Of a DNA stretch of 35,389 bases, positions 7,893-15,005 are shown one piece after another. The stretch's first letter is position 1. Every line of letters starts with the position of its first letter. The notes beneath the pieces were generated by a model. That model saw nothing but the letters and a program-made list of their open reading frames with translations, searched no databases and had not been told where the DNA came from. The translations under genes were made by a program, and so were the position numbers. Source of the DNA: JACTUA01 sp035506435 (GTDB taxonomy: Archaea > Halobacteriota > Methanomicrobia > Methanomicrobiales > JACTUA01); the NCBI GenBank assembly GCA_035506435.1, contig DATJPK010000112.1, forward strand, positions 1-35,389, in the 5' to 3' direction.

Positions 7893-8462
7893 ATGCAGGG
7901 CACCCCGGGGATCCCGAGATCTCCGGATCTCAGGGGAACGATCAGCCCGGAACGAAGGTCCGGTGGGGTATCTCCCGGTACCGGCCGGCCCCATTGTCCT
8001 GATCTGACACGGAAAGTCTCCCGATTCCTGCGCGCACGTTACTCCGATACCCTCTTCCTCGCTCTCGTGCCGCCGGTCTGCCTCACCTTCGACTACTCCA
8101 TGACGTTTCGGCTCGCGGGAAACCATGACACCGTCCTCTCCTTCGAGGCGAGCCCGGTGGTGCGGGTCGTCCTCGAAAATAACCTCATGGTCGCGTACTT
8201 CCTCTCCCTCCTCGCCCTGTACTTCCTTTTCTCCCTCACGATGCTCCACTGGCTGCGGGGGACCCGGTTCTACCCCTTCGGGGTGGCCTCCCTCCTCATC
8301 ATCGGGACGGCCCACTTCCTGGGCGGCCTCACCTGGATCGCGCGGTCGCACCTCTTCTCGGTTGCCGTGGGCACCCTCGTCACCACCCTCTTCCTCGTGA
8401 CCGCCCTCTGGATGGGAAGGAACCTCCTCGCCGATGGCAGTGCAGGGCCGGGCCATTCCTGA
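7893..8462 (+). CDS. Four-TM membrane protein, paralogue of the gene at 1365-1805
   Basis: The 189-residue product has a polar N-terminal extension of about 45 residues, then four hydrophobic segments. The membrane part matches the protein at 1365-1805 motif by motif: LTFDYSMTF, FEASPVVR, LRGTRFYPFGV, LLIIGTAHFLGG and WIARS. The conserved Asp-Tyr in the first helix, the Arg-rich loop before the third helix and the following His suggest a functional site, but the family is unknown to me. The ATG at 7893 lies 2 bp after the stop of the lipoprotein gene, which suggests coupled translation. A frame open from further upstream would overlap that gene and is not chosen. Confidence 0.75.
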   Translation: MQGTPGIPRSPDLRGTISPERRSGGVSPGTGRPHCPDLTRKVSRFLRARYSDTLFLALVPPVCLTFDYSMTFRLAGNHDTVLSFEASPVVRVVLENNLMVAYFLSLLALYFLFSLTMLHWLRGTRFYPFGVASLLIIGTAHFLGGLTWIARSHLFSVAVGTLVTTLFLVTALWMGRNLLADGSAGPGHS

Positions 8463-8489
8463 CCCCGGTCGAAAACCTGTTTCCATAAA

Positions 8490-8497
8490 CGTTTAAA
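8490..8497 (+). promoter_or_regulatory. Candidate TATA box for the thioredoxin gene
   Basis: CGTTTAAA lies about 37 bp ahead of the GTG start at 8531. Transcription would begin near 8520, giving a leader of about 10 nt that still contains the GGTG at 8523-8526. Confidence 0.5.
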
Positions 8498-8530
8498 GCC
8501 TGACGGTTCAAGGAGTATTCCGGGTGCACC

Positions 8531-8923
8531 GTGGAGGCATCAGCCGTTATCGAGGTGGACGACCGCACGTTCCATGTCCAGGTGGAGACATCGAAGATCC
8601 CCGCGGTGGTGATGTTCTACTCACCGACCTGCGTCCACTGCCGGGCGATGATGCCTTTCTATGCCCAGTATGCCCTGGAATATAAGGATAAAATCCTCTT
8701 CGCCCGCATCGACGTCTCGGTGAACCTCTGGACCGGTGAACGGTACGGGGTGAAGGGAACTCCGACCTTCAAGTTCATCTGCAGTGGCCGGCCCGTCACC
8801 GAGCTTGTGGGCGCGGTCTATCCAGCTATCCTGAAGCGCACCATTGACGACGTCCTGGTCCACGGGAAAGAGTGTGTCACGAAGTCCACGGAGATCAACT
8901 ACGATGTCACGGGATACGGGTGA
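8531..8923 (+). CDS. Thioredoxin-like protein with a CVHC active site
   Basis: The 130-residue product has the thioredoxin fold: VVMFYSPTCVHC with redox cysteines at 34 and 37, and the cis-Pro loop GTPTF (Pro78) facing them. The usual WCGPC is replaced by TCVHC; a Val-His pair between the cysteines is closer to the CPHC of DsbA-type proteins, which are more oxidising. A third Cys lies at 84 and a fourth near the C-terminus. There is no signal peptide, so it should be cytoplasmic. The start is a GTG at 8531 preceded by GGTG; no ATG gives a full domain. Its neighbours are a membrane protein and an archaeosortase whose active site is a cysteine, so a link to keeping that thiol reduced is possible but speculative. 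Confidence 0.88.
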   Translation: MEASAVIEVDDRTFHVQVETSKIPAVVMFYSPTCVHCRAMMPFYAQYALEYKDKILFARIDVSVNLWTGERYGVKGTPTFKFICSGRPVTELVGAVYPAILKRTIDDVLVHGKECVTKSTEINYDVTGYG

Positions 8924-9104
8924 AATTTCCGGAAACGTGGTGCGGGATTCAGGCCTGATGACGGCATTTTCATCGTCTGGTCCCGAAAAAAACGACAATC
9001 ATCGGGATACAGGAGGGACAAAACCATTTTATAATCGCCCGGAGCCCATTATTCAGTAGTCATCCCCCAACTGCAGTTTCCCTATCCCCTCAAGATGTGG
9101 CCCA

Positions 9105-9995
9105 ATGGAGTCTTCTGAGCCGACCAACAGCCAGGTACGGACAGTGGTCACTGTCTGGATCGTCTTTATCGCCCTCGCCCTCCTCGTATTTTCCCTCCTC
9201 TCCGGCGAAGGGTATCTGAAGCTCGACGCCCTCAGCATCTGGGTCCTCTCGGCGCTCGTGGTCGTCTATGGTTCGCGGAGGCGGATGTCGTACCTCGGGG
9301 ACAGGGGCCGTATCCTCGTCGTTGCCTTCGGGATCTTCCTCGCCTGCTTCAGCTTTGTGAATATCCCCATAGGCTTCGGGAGGCCCCCATACTCCATCGG
9401 CGACTTTTCCATCTTCCTGACCGGGATAAGCATTGCATACTTCGGCTACTACCGGTATCGATCGCTCCTTATTCCGGCAGCGTTCCCCGGGATCGTCGTG
9501 ATTGCCTGGCAGGCGTACGACATCTACATCAGGAACGAGGCATGGATAACGGCCCCCCTGATCCAGCCCCTGATGCAGGTAACGGTTTCTCTCCTGAACG
9601 CGAGCGGGATCCCGACCACCGTGTCCGGAAACGGGTTCTCCTTCCTTTCCCGGACCGGGGACACGATCAGCCTCACCATCGGGAGTGACTGCACTGGCAT
9701 CTGGTCGCTCGGGACCTTCACCGCAGCGGCCATCATTGTATTCATCGGGTTTCCCCAGTCGTTTTCGAAGAAAGGAGGGATCTACCTCGCCTTCGGCTAC
9801 CTGGGAACGGTCCTTGCAAATATTCTCAGGATCTACCTGATCGCCGTCAGCGGGTACATCTTCGGGCCCCGCGGGGTGATGGAGAACGTCCACGTCCATA
9901 TCGGGTGGATGATCTTCACCCCATGGATGGCCGTCTTCTGGTACCTCTTCTTTACGAGGGTATTGCAGATACGGTTCTTTGGGAAAAAAGGGTAA
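9105..9995 (+). CDS. Archaeosortase/exosortase family transpeptidase
   Basis: The 296-residue protein has about eight hydrophobic segments and the three catalytic signatures of the exosortase/archaeosortase family in the right order: Cys196 in SDCTGIWSL, Arg242 in NILRIYL and His265 in HVHIGWM. Enzymes of this family cut C-terminal sorting signals of exported surface proteins outside the membrane and are thought to join the protein to a lipid. The subfamily (ArtA to ArtE) cannot be fixed by eye. No protein in this window has a clear C-terminal sorting signal (short motif, hydrophobic helix, basic end), so its substrates must be elsewhere. It stands just before the sugar-phosphate transferase gene, as exosortases often stand in exopolysaccharide loci. 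The ATG at 9105 has no good ribosome-binding site; a TATA-like TTTATAAT lies near 9028. Confidence 0.88.
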   Translation: MESSEPTNSQVRTVVTVWIVFIALALLVFSLLSGEGYLKLDALSIWVLSALVVVYGSRRRMSYLGDRGRILVVAFGIFLACFSFVNIPIGFGRPPYSIGDFSIFLTGISIAYFGYYRYRSLLIPAAFPGIVVIAWQAYDIYIRNEAWITAPLIQPLMQVTVSLLNASGIPTTVSGNGFSFLSRTGDTISLTIGSDCTGIWSLGTFTAAAIIVFIGFPQSFSKKGGIYLAFGYLGTVLANILRIYLIAVSGYIFGPRGVMENVHVHIGWMIFTPWMAVFWYLFFTRVLQIRFFGKKG

Positions 9996-10041
9996 AAAGC
10001 CTCCCTTTCCCCGGAAGAGCTATATACGGGCGTCTCCATAT

Positions 10042-10048
10042 ATGGTGA
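10042..10048 (+). promoter_or_regulatory. Strong ribosome-binding site of the sugar-phosphate transferase gene
   Basis: TGGTGATC is a near-perfect match to the 3' end of archaeal 16S rRNA and ends about 6 nt before the ATG at 10055, which fixes that start. A TATA-like TATATAC at 10021-10027 precedes it. Confidence 0.6.
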
Positions 10049-10054
10049 TCGTCC

Positions 10055-11023
10055 ATGGCATCCACCGTCGATCCCGCCGCGCTCGTCCTCGCCCTCGTCG
10101 TCCCGCTCGTCCTGACCGCTGCCATCATGCCGTACTGCATCCGGAGGATGAAGGAGAGGGGAATCGTCGCCAGGGACATGTACAAGCGGGATACCCCCGA
10201 CGTAGCGATCAACGGCGGGCTCGTCATCCTCCTCGTCGCCCTCTTCTCGGTCTCGATCCTCTCCCTCATCTATGCACAGTATATCTCTGCCGAGAACCAT
10301 GTCATGATCAGCGTCGTCGTCCTCTTCGCCTTCTTCGGCCTCGTGGACGATTACATCGATATCGGGAGGGTCCCGAAGATCCTCCTCCTGTACTACTGTT
10401 CGTACCCCCTCATCCCCTACGTCTCAGTCGTCCCCCTCCAGGTACCCTTCCTCGGGATGGTGGACCTCAATATCTACCTCCAGTTCATCATCCCCATCTT
10501 CGTCCCTGTCGTCGCGAACCTCGTGAACATGCACTCCGGCTTCAACGGCCTCGCGCCGGGGCTCTCCCTGATCATCCTCTCCACCCTCGTCCTCAAGGCC
10601 TGGTTCTTCGGCGATATCTCGAAGATCATCTTCATCCTCTGCCTTACCGGCGCCCTTGCGGGATACTTTTTCTTCGAGTATTATCCTGCCCGGATCTTCT
10701 GGGGGAACGTGGGGGCACTCGCGGTCGGTGCCGCCATCGGGGCGACCTGTGTCGTCGAGGGGTTCATCGTCTCCGGCTTCGTCATGCTCATCCCCCATAC
10801 CGTGAACTTTCTCATGTGGATCTACTGGAACCTGAACATGAAACGCATGCCCTTCAGGAAATTCGGCAGGATCCGCGAGGATGGTACCATCGAGGTCCCG
10901 AACCGGCTCACCCTGAAATGGGTCCTTCCTGCCAGCTTCCGGATGACCGAGGTCCAGGCAACCCTCGCGATGTTCGGCCTCACGGGTATCTTCTGCATAG
11001 CAGGGTTTTTCATTCCCGGGTGA
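10055..11023 (+). CDS. MraY/GPT-family lipid-linked sugar-phosphate transferase
   Basis: The 322-residue polytopic protein belongs to the family that moves a sugar-1-phosphate from a UDP-sugar to a polyprenyl or dolichyl phosphate, the first step of N-glycan or polysaccharide assembly. Visible signatures are VDDYID (Asp98-Asp99), NMHSGFNGL (158-166), the later PARIFWGNVGAL (211-222) and VPNRLTL near the end. The third motif normally carries an Asp that helps hold Mg (GD-G); here Asn218 is in that place. About ten hydrophobic segments are seen. Archaeal homologues include AglH-type GlcNAc-1-P transferases, but the sugar cannot be told from sequence. It probably starts the glycan built by the genes downstream. 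Confidence 0.88.
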   Translation: MASTVDPAALVLALVVPLVLTAAIMPYCIRRMKERGIVARDMYKRDTPDVAINGGLVILLVALFSVSILSLIYAQYISAENHVMISVVVLFAFFGLVDDYIDIGRVPKILLLYYCSYPLIPYVSVVPLQVPFLGMVDLNIYLQFIIPIFVPVVANLVNMHSGFNGLAPGLSLIILSTLVLKAWFFGDISKIIFILCLTGALAGYFFFEYYPARIFWGNVGALAVGAAIGATCVVEGFIVSGFVMLIPHTVNFLMWIYWNLNMKRMPFRKFGRIREDGTIEVPNRLTLKWVLPASFRMTEVQATLAMFGLTGIFCIAGFFIPG

Positions 11024-11077
11024 GAACCGGCTCATGAAGGGAGCATTTCCGAATTATACCCGTCATGGAGGGCGCCC

Positions 11078-11458
11078 GTGGACCTGATCCCGATCCTTCG
11101 TGTCATCGGCGGCTACATCCTCGTCCTGTTCATCCCCGGCTTTGCCCTGACCTGGGCCTTCTACCCCCGGCGCGGGGACCTCGGCCGCGTCGAGCGGGTC
11201 GCCCTCTCCTTCGTCTTCTCCATCCTTTCGGTGATGCTCGCGGTCCTTGCCACGGATATCGTCGGGGGGTTCAACGTGACCCCCCTCGGGATCGTTGTCA
11301 CCATCGCGGTTGTGACCGCCATCGGGGTCCTCGCCTGGGCGGCACGGGTGGCCTTCGACCGGAGCACCCTGAAGGCACGGATCGCAGGGATGCTCGGGGC
11401 GAGGTCGGAGAAGGCAGAAAAGGGCGGGAAGGACGGGGGCAGGGAACGCGACCTGTAA
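11078..11458 (+). CDS. DUF1616-like small membrane protein
   Basis: The 126-residue product opens with two hydrophobic helices around GGYILVLFIPGFALTWAFYPR and ERVALSF, the start pattern of DUF1616 membrane proteins, then a third helix (about 70-90) and a basic, charged C-terminus. DUF1616 proteins are common in methanogens next to surface-glycan genes, but their function is unknown. It is shorter than many family members, which carry an additional soluble part. The start is a GTG at 11078 with GGAG 7 nt upstream. It follows the sugar-phosphate transferase by 54 bp and probably belongs to its transcript. Confidence 0.75.
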   Translation: MDLIPILRVIGGYILVLFIPGFALTWAFYPRRGDLGRVERVALSFVFSILSVMLAVLATDIVGGFNVTPLGIVVTIAVVTAIGVLAWAARVAFDRSTLKARIAGMLGARSEKAEKGGKDGGRERDL

Positions 11459-11601
11459 GGGTTCCCGTCCCGTCCCTGTCCGACGGGAAGCCGAACGGCT
11501 TCGAAGGCTCCCCGGGGGGGAATTTCCGGGCACAGGGTATTTATTCAGGAAGAATTATACTCGACCATGTTCCGCCGGCCCGGAACCGGTGAGGGGGTTC
11601 T

Positions 11602-13167
11602 ATGCGTATCTCGGATTTCGTACTGCCCCGGGGGCTTCCGCCGCTCACGCCAGAGCAGCGTGAGAATATCCGGCGCCTCGCCGGGATATCCCGGGAGTTC
11701 GGGAGGGAGGCCGGGATCCCCCTTCCGGAACCCCCGCCCGTCTCCGGCCAGGCCATTGTCCTCGAGTCCGGCCACCAGCCCAACTTCCTCCCGTACCCGG
11801 GCATCTGGAAAAAAGCCCTCCTGCTGGGGAAGATCCGTGAGGCATTCGCTGGAAAGGGCTGCGAAGTCGTGGCATTCTACGGGTTCCTCGACTATGACAA
11901 TGCGGCATCCCCGTACCTCTCCGGGAATACCATCCCGTCCCTCCAGAAGGAGGGGACCGCGAGGATTGGCTTCCGGGTGAGCGGGGGCGACCGGTTCCGG
12001 TGTTTCCATACCCTGGAAAAACCGGGCCGGGACCGGTGGCGGCAGGAAATGGAGAGGATTGCCGGGTCCTACCGGAAGAACGCGAAGGACCTGAAACTCG
12101 ACCCGGCGGCCCTCCAGCCGGGGCTGGACGATCTCATCGGCGTGCTGGAAAGGAGTTACCAGGACGCCCGCACCCTTGCCGATCTCAACGCGTTCACCTT
12201 TGCGCGGCTCTGCGCGCGGGGGACCGGGCAGAAGATACACTTCTTCCGCTACTCCGATATCATGAGGGAGGGGCTCTTCCTCGATGAATGGAAGCGGATC
12301 CTCGCAGCGAGGGAGCCATATATCAGGGAGTTCAACGCGGCGATCGCGGAACGTGGCCTCCCGCTCGCGCAGGTCACGGGAGACCACGTGCCCTTCTGGT
12401 ACCAGTGCGAATGCAACGGGAAAGTGCCGCTCGCCGCCCAGGGCGGTACCGGGGCGGTCACCGGCAGGTGCCCCGCCTGCTCCCGGGAGCACCGGCTTGA
12501 ACTCGGCGAAGATTTCTCAGGGCTCAGGACGTACTACCCCCGGATCAGCCCCCGGGCCGTCCCCCGGAACCTCATGATGGCCGGCGGGATCGGGACCCAC
12601 ATCTTCATCGCCGGGAGCGGTGGCGGGCTCCGGTACGGGCTCGTCGCTGATGTAGTGGCCCGGGCCCTCGGGTTCCGTGCGCCCCGGACCATGAGCTGGA
12701 GCTCCCGGGACTTCTATATCGGGCCGGTCCAGGCCTCGGTTCTCAGGGAGCTGGCCCGGACCTTCGGGGTGACCCTGCCCGACCTCGTCACCGGCCGGCA
12801 TATCCCGATCGTCAGGAATTCCCTCGAAGGCATTGAAAGGACGATCTCGGAGCTGGAGTCGGGCGGGGTGGACCCGGCCCAGGTCCGGAAGCACTCGTGC
12901 AGGCTGTACAATGCCGGGGTCCTCCTTGAGATCGCAAGGAAGGTGTTCGGGCTCACCCCCTCCATCCTCGACCTCCTGGTGAGCGCCGACCCTGCAGCGG
13001 TCCTCCGCGGGTGGGAGGAACGGCTGGAAACCCTCGGGTTCGTGGAGTCCGGGGGGCAGCTGCTTTCATCGGGGGATGTCTGCCACGGGACGGGGTTCAT
13101 GGAGAGCATCAAATACGGGGACATACCGAAGATCTATCATGCCCTCGAGACCATCGGGGTGACCTGA
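11602..13167 (+). CDS. BshC-like protein (bacillithiol cysteine-adding enzyme family)
   Basis: The 521-residue product resembles BshC, which joins cysteine to glucosaminyl-malate in bacillithiol synthesis. Landmarks in order: SGHQPNF (57-63), where BshC has a GHQ loop; FYGFLDYDN (92-100), where BshC has a charged FW-EDHD strand; and MMAGGIGTHIFIAGSG (325-340) followed by a helix and LGFRAP, matching the GGPGE-to-MP-V region. An insertion with Cys269, Cys271, Cys290 and Cys293 looks like a small zinc ribbon. These likenesses were judged by eye and BshC membership is probable, not proven. The ATG at 11602 has GGTGAG 8 nt upstream. Its stop overlaps the start of the deacetylase gene (TGATG). In this context it may aminoacylate a free amino sugar of the surface glycan or its precursor. 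Confidence 0.65.
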   Translation: MRISDFVLPRGLPPLTPEQRENIRRLAGISREFGREAGIPLPEPPPVSGQAIVLESGHQPNFLPYPGIWKKALLLGKIREAFAGKGCEVVAFYGFLDYDNAASPYLSGNTIPSLQKEGTARIGFRVSGGDRFRCFHTLEKPGRDRWRQEMERIAGSYRKNAKDLKLDPAALQPGLDDLIGVLERSYQDARTLADLNAFTFARLCARGTGQKIHFFRYSDIMREGLFLDEWKRILAAREPYIREFNAAIAERGLPLAQVTGDHVPFWYQCECNGKVPLAAQGGTGAVTGRCPACSREHRLELGEDFSGLRTYYPRISPRAVPRNLMMAGGIGTHIFIAGSGGGLRYGLVADVVARALGFRAPRTMSWSSRDFYIGPVQASVLRELARTFGVTLPDLVTGRHIPIVRNSLEGIERTISELESGGVDPAQVRKHSCRLYNAGVLLEIARKVFGLTPSILDLLVSADPAAVLRGWEERLETLGFVESGGQLLSSGDVCHGTGFMESIKYGDIPKIYHALETIGVT

Positions 13168-13790
13168 TGGGAAGGAAGATCCTCGTCATCAGCCCGCACA
13201 CCGACGACGGAGAACTCGGGTGCGGGGGGTCCATCGCCCGGTTCACCGAGGAGGGGGACGAGGTATCGTACGTCGCCCTCTCGTCCTGCGAGAAGTCGGT
13301 GCCGCCCGAGTACCCCTGCGATATCCTCAGGAAGGAGGTGAGGAATGCGACGAAGGTCCTCGGCATCTCGGAGCCCATCCTCTACGAGTACGCCGTCCGG
13401 GAGTTCCCGCGCCTGAGGCAGGAGATCCTCGATACCCTCATCTCCCTCAAGGCGTCGATTCAGCCCGATATCGTCTTCACCCCGTCGTCGTTCGACACCC
13501 ACCAGGACCACAAGACGACGCGGGAGGAGACCCTCCGGGCCTTCAAGCAGTGCACCATCCTCGGCTACGAGCAGCCCTGGAACAATATCACCTTCAATAC
13601 CCTCGCCTTCGTGTCCCTGAAGGAACGGCACATCGAGAAAAAGGTCCGTGCCCTCGGGTGCTACGAGACCCAGAAGCACCGCGCGTACCTGAACCGGGAC
13701 TTCATCCGGGGCCTCGCACTCACCCGGGGGGTCCAGGTCGAGGAGCAGTTCGCCGAGGCCTTCGAGGTGATCAAGTGGGTGATGCGGTGA
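13167..13790 (+). CDS. PIG-L/LmbE family N-deacetylase (BshB-like)
   Basis: The 207-residue protein is a complete PIG-L domain. It has the metal site PHTDDGELGCGG (residues 10-21; His11, Asp13, Asp14) and the second His motif THQDH (111-115). Family members remove acetyl groups from GlcNAc-type sugars in GPI anchors, mycothiol, bacillithiol and antibiotics. The acidic residue usually following the Asp pair is Gly15. The ATG at 13167 overlaps the BshC-like stop by one base; an upstream ATG at 13011 lies inside that gene and is rejected. The stop at 13790 is 8 bp before the next ATG. The tight overlap with a BshC-like and a GT-B gene suggests that it unmasks an amine that is modified next. Confidence 0.9.
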   Translation: MGRKILVISPHTDDGELGCGGSIARFTEEGDEVSYVALSSCEKSVPPEYPCDILRKEVRNATKVLGISEPILYEYAVREFPRLRQEILDTLISLKASIQPDIVFTPSSFDTHQDHKTTREETLRAFKQCTILGYEQPWNNITFNTLAFVSLKERHIEKKVRALGCYETQKHRAYLNRDFIRGLALTRGVQVEEQFAEAFEVIKWVMR

Positions 13791-13798
13791 GCGGTGCC

Positions 13799-14890
13799 AT
13801 GAACATCCTCGTCGATATCGCCCACCCCGCCCACGTCCACTTCTTCAGGAACTTCATGCGGGCGATGGAGGAACGGGGTCACCGGGTCCTGGTGTCGGCA
13901 CGGGACAAGGAGGTCACCCTCGCCCTCCTTCGGACCTACGGGTTCCCGTACCACCTCCGGGGCGAGGTCAGGAAGGGGATCGCGAGGAAGGCCCTCGACC
14001 TGTTCAGCATCGACTACCGGCTCCTCGCCCTCGCGAGGAAATTCCGGCCCGACATCCTGATCGGGATCCACAACCCGTACATCGCCCACGTTGCAAAGCT
14101 GCTCGGGAAGCCATCGGTTATCTTCACCGATACCGAGAACGTGGGGGTCGCGAGCCTCCTCACCTACCCCTTTGCGACCGCGATCTGCACCCCGTCCTGC
14201 TTCCGGGAGTCCATCGATCCCAGGAAGCATGTCAGGTACAACGGGTTCAAAGAGCTCGCCTACCTCCACCCCCGGTATTTCACGCCCGACCCGGCGGTCC
14301 TCGGGCAGATGGGCTTTGCCCGGGATGAGCCCTTCATCGTCGCCCGGTTCATCTCGTGGAGCGCCTCACACGACCTCCGGCTGCGGGGGATCGCCCCGGG
14401 GACCGAGGAGGGATTTCTCCAGGCCCTCGAAGGGGAAGGCAGGGTCGTGCTCACGTCCGAGCGGCCGCTTCCACCCGGGCTCGAGAAGTACCGGCTCAGG
14501 GTTCCCCCCGAGATGATGCATACGCTCCTCGCCTTTGCAAGGCTGTATATCGGCGAAGGGGGGACCATGGCGACCGAGGCCGCGGTCCTCGGCACGCCGG
14601 CCATCCATATCGAGGCGACGAGAGAGGGCCATGCCTCCGGCGAGGAGAGCGGGAACTTCCTCGAGCTCAGGGACCGGTACGGGCTCGTGAACTTCTATCC
14701 CGACCAGGAGAGTGCCCTCGCAAAGGCCCTCGAGATCCTCGGTGACAATACGAGCAGAGAGACCTTCCGGGCGAGGCGGGACAGGCTGCTTGTGGATAAA
14801 ACCGACGTGACCGTCTGGATGACGGACTTCATCGAGGGGTTCCCGGAGAGCTTCCGGAAATACCGGGCAGATAGCGGAAAGGGGGGATGA
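13799..14890 (+). CDS. DUF354 family GT-B glycosyltransferase-like protein
   Basis: The 363-residue protein has the DUF354 hallmark start, MNILVDIAHPAHVHFFRNF, and a GT-B fold like UDP-GlcNAc 2-epimerase and MurG. The C-terminal half has the nucleotide-sugar binding pattern GEGGTMATEAAVLGTPAI (from about residue 252) and a closing HASGEESGNF. The likely activity is sugar transfer from a nucleotide sugar, or epimerisation; neither can be fixed from sequence. The ATG at 13799 is preceded by GGTGA at 13786-13790, inside the stop of the deacetylase gene. An in-frame GTG at 13787 is less likely. The frame is open far upstream, but only over the deacetylase gene. Confidence 0.85.
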   Translation: MNILVDIAHPAHVHFFRNFMRAMEERGHRVLVSARDKEVTLALLRTYGFPYHLRGEVRKGIARKALDLFSIDYRLLALARKFRPDILIGIHNPYIAHVAKLLGKPSVIFTDTENVGVASLLTYPFATAICTPSCFRESIDPRKHVRYNGFKELAYLHPRYFTPDPAVLGQMGFARDEPFIVARFISWSASHDLRLRGIAPGTEEGFLQALEGEGRVVLTSERPLPPGLEKYRLRVPPEMMHTLLAFARLYIGEGGTMATEAAVLGTPAIHIEATREGHASGEESGNFLELRDRYGLVNFYPDQESALAKALEILGDNTSRETFRARRDRLLVDKTDVTVWMTDFIEGFPESFRKYRADSGKGG

Positions 14891-15005
14891 CCGTCCACCT
14901 CCCAGGTCCCGGCGCGCCACTCGCCGGCTCGGTGGCCGGCCGACGCGAAGGGCGATCGGTCCCCGGGGCAATTACCACCGGGACAATCGTCCTGCGGGGA
15001 GCACC

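Noticed and set aside
11567..11980. ATG at 11567 just ahead of the BshC-like gene
   Set aside because: It is out of frame with that gene, and its product is Ser/Arg/Pro-rich shadow sequence.
13220..13798. Upstream extension of the DUF354 frame
   Set aside because: It runs over the deacetylase gene in another frame; the family always begins at the MNILVDIAHP start used here.
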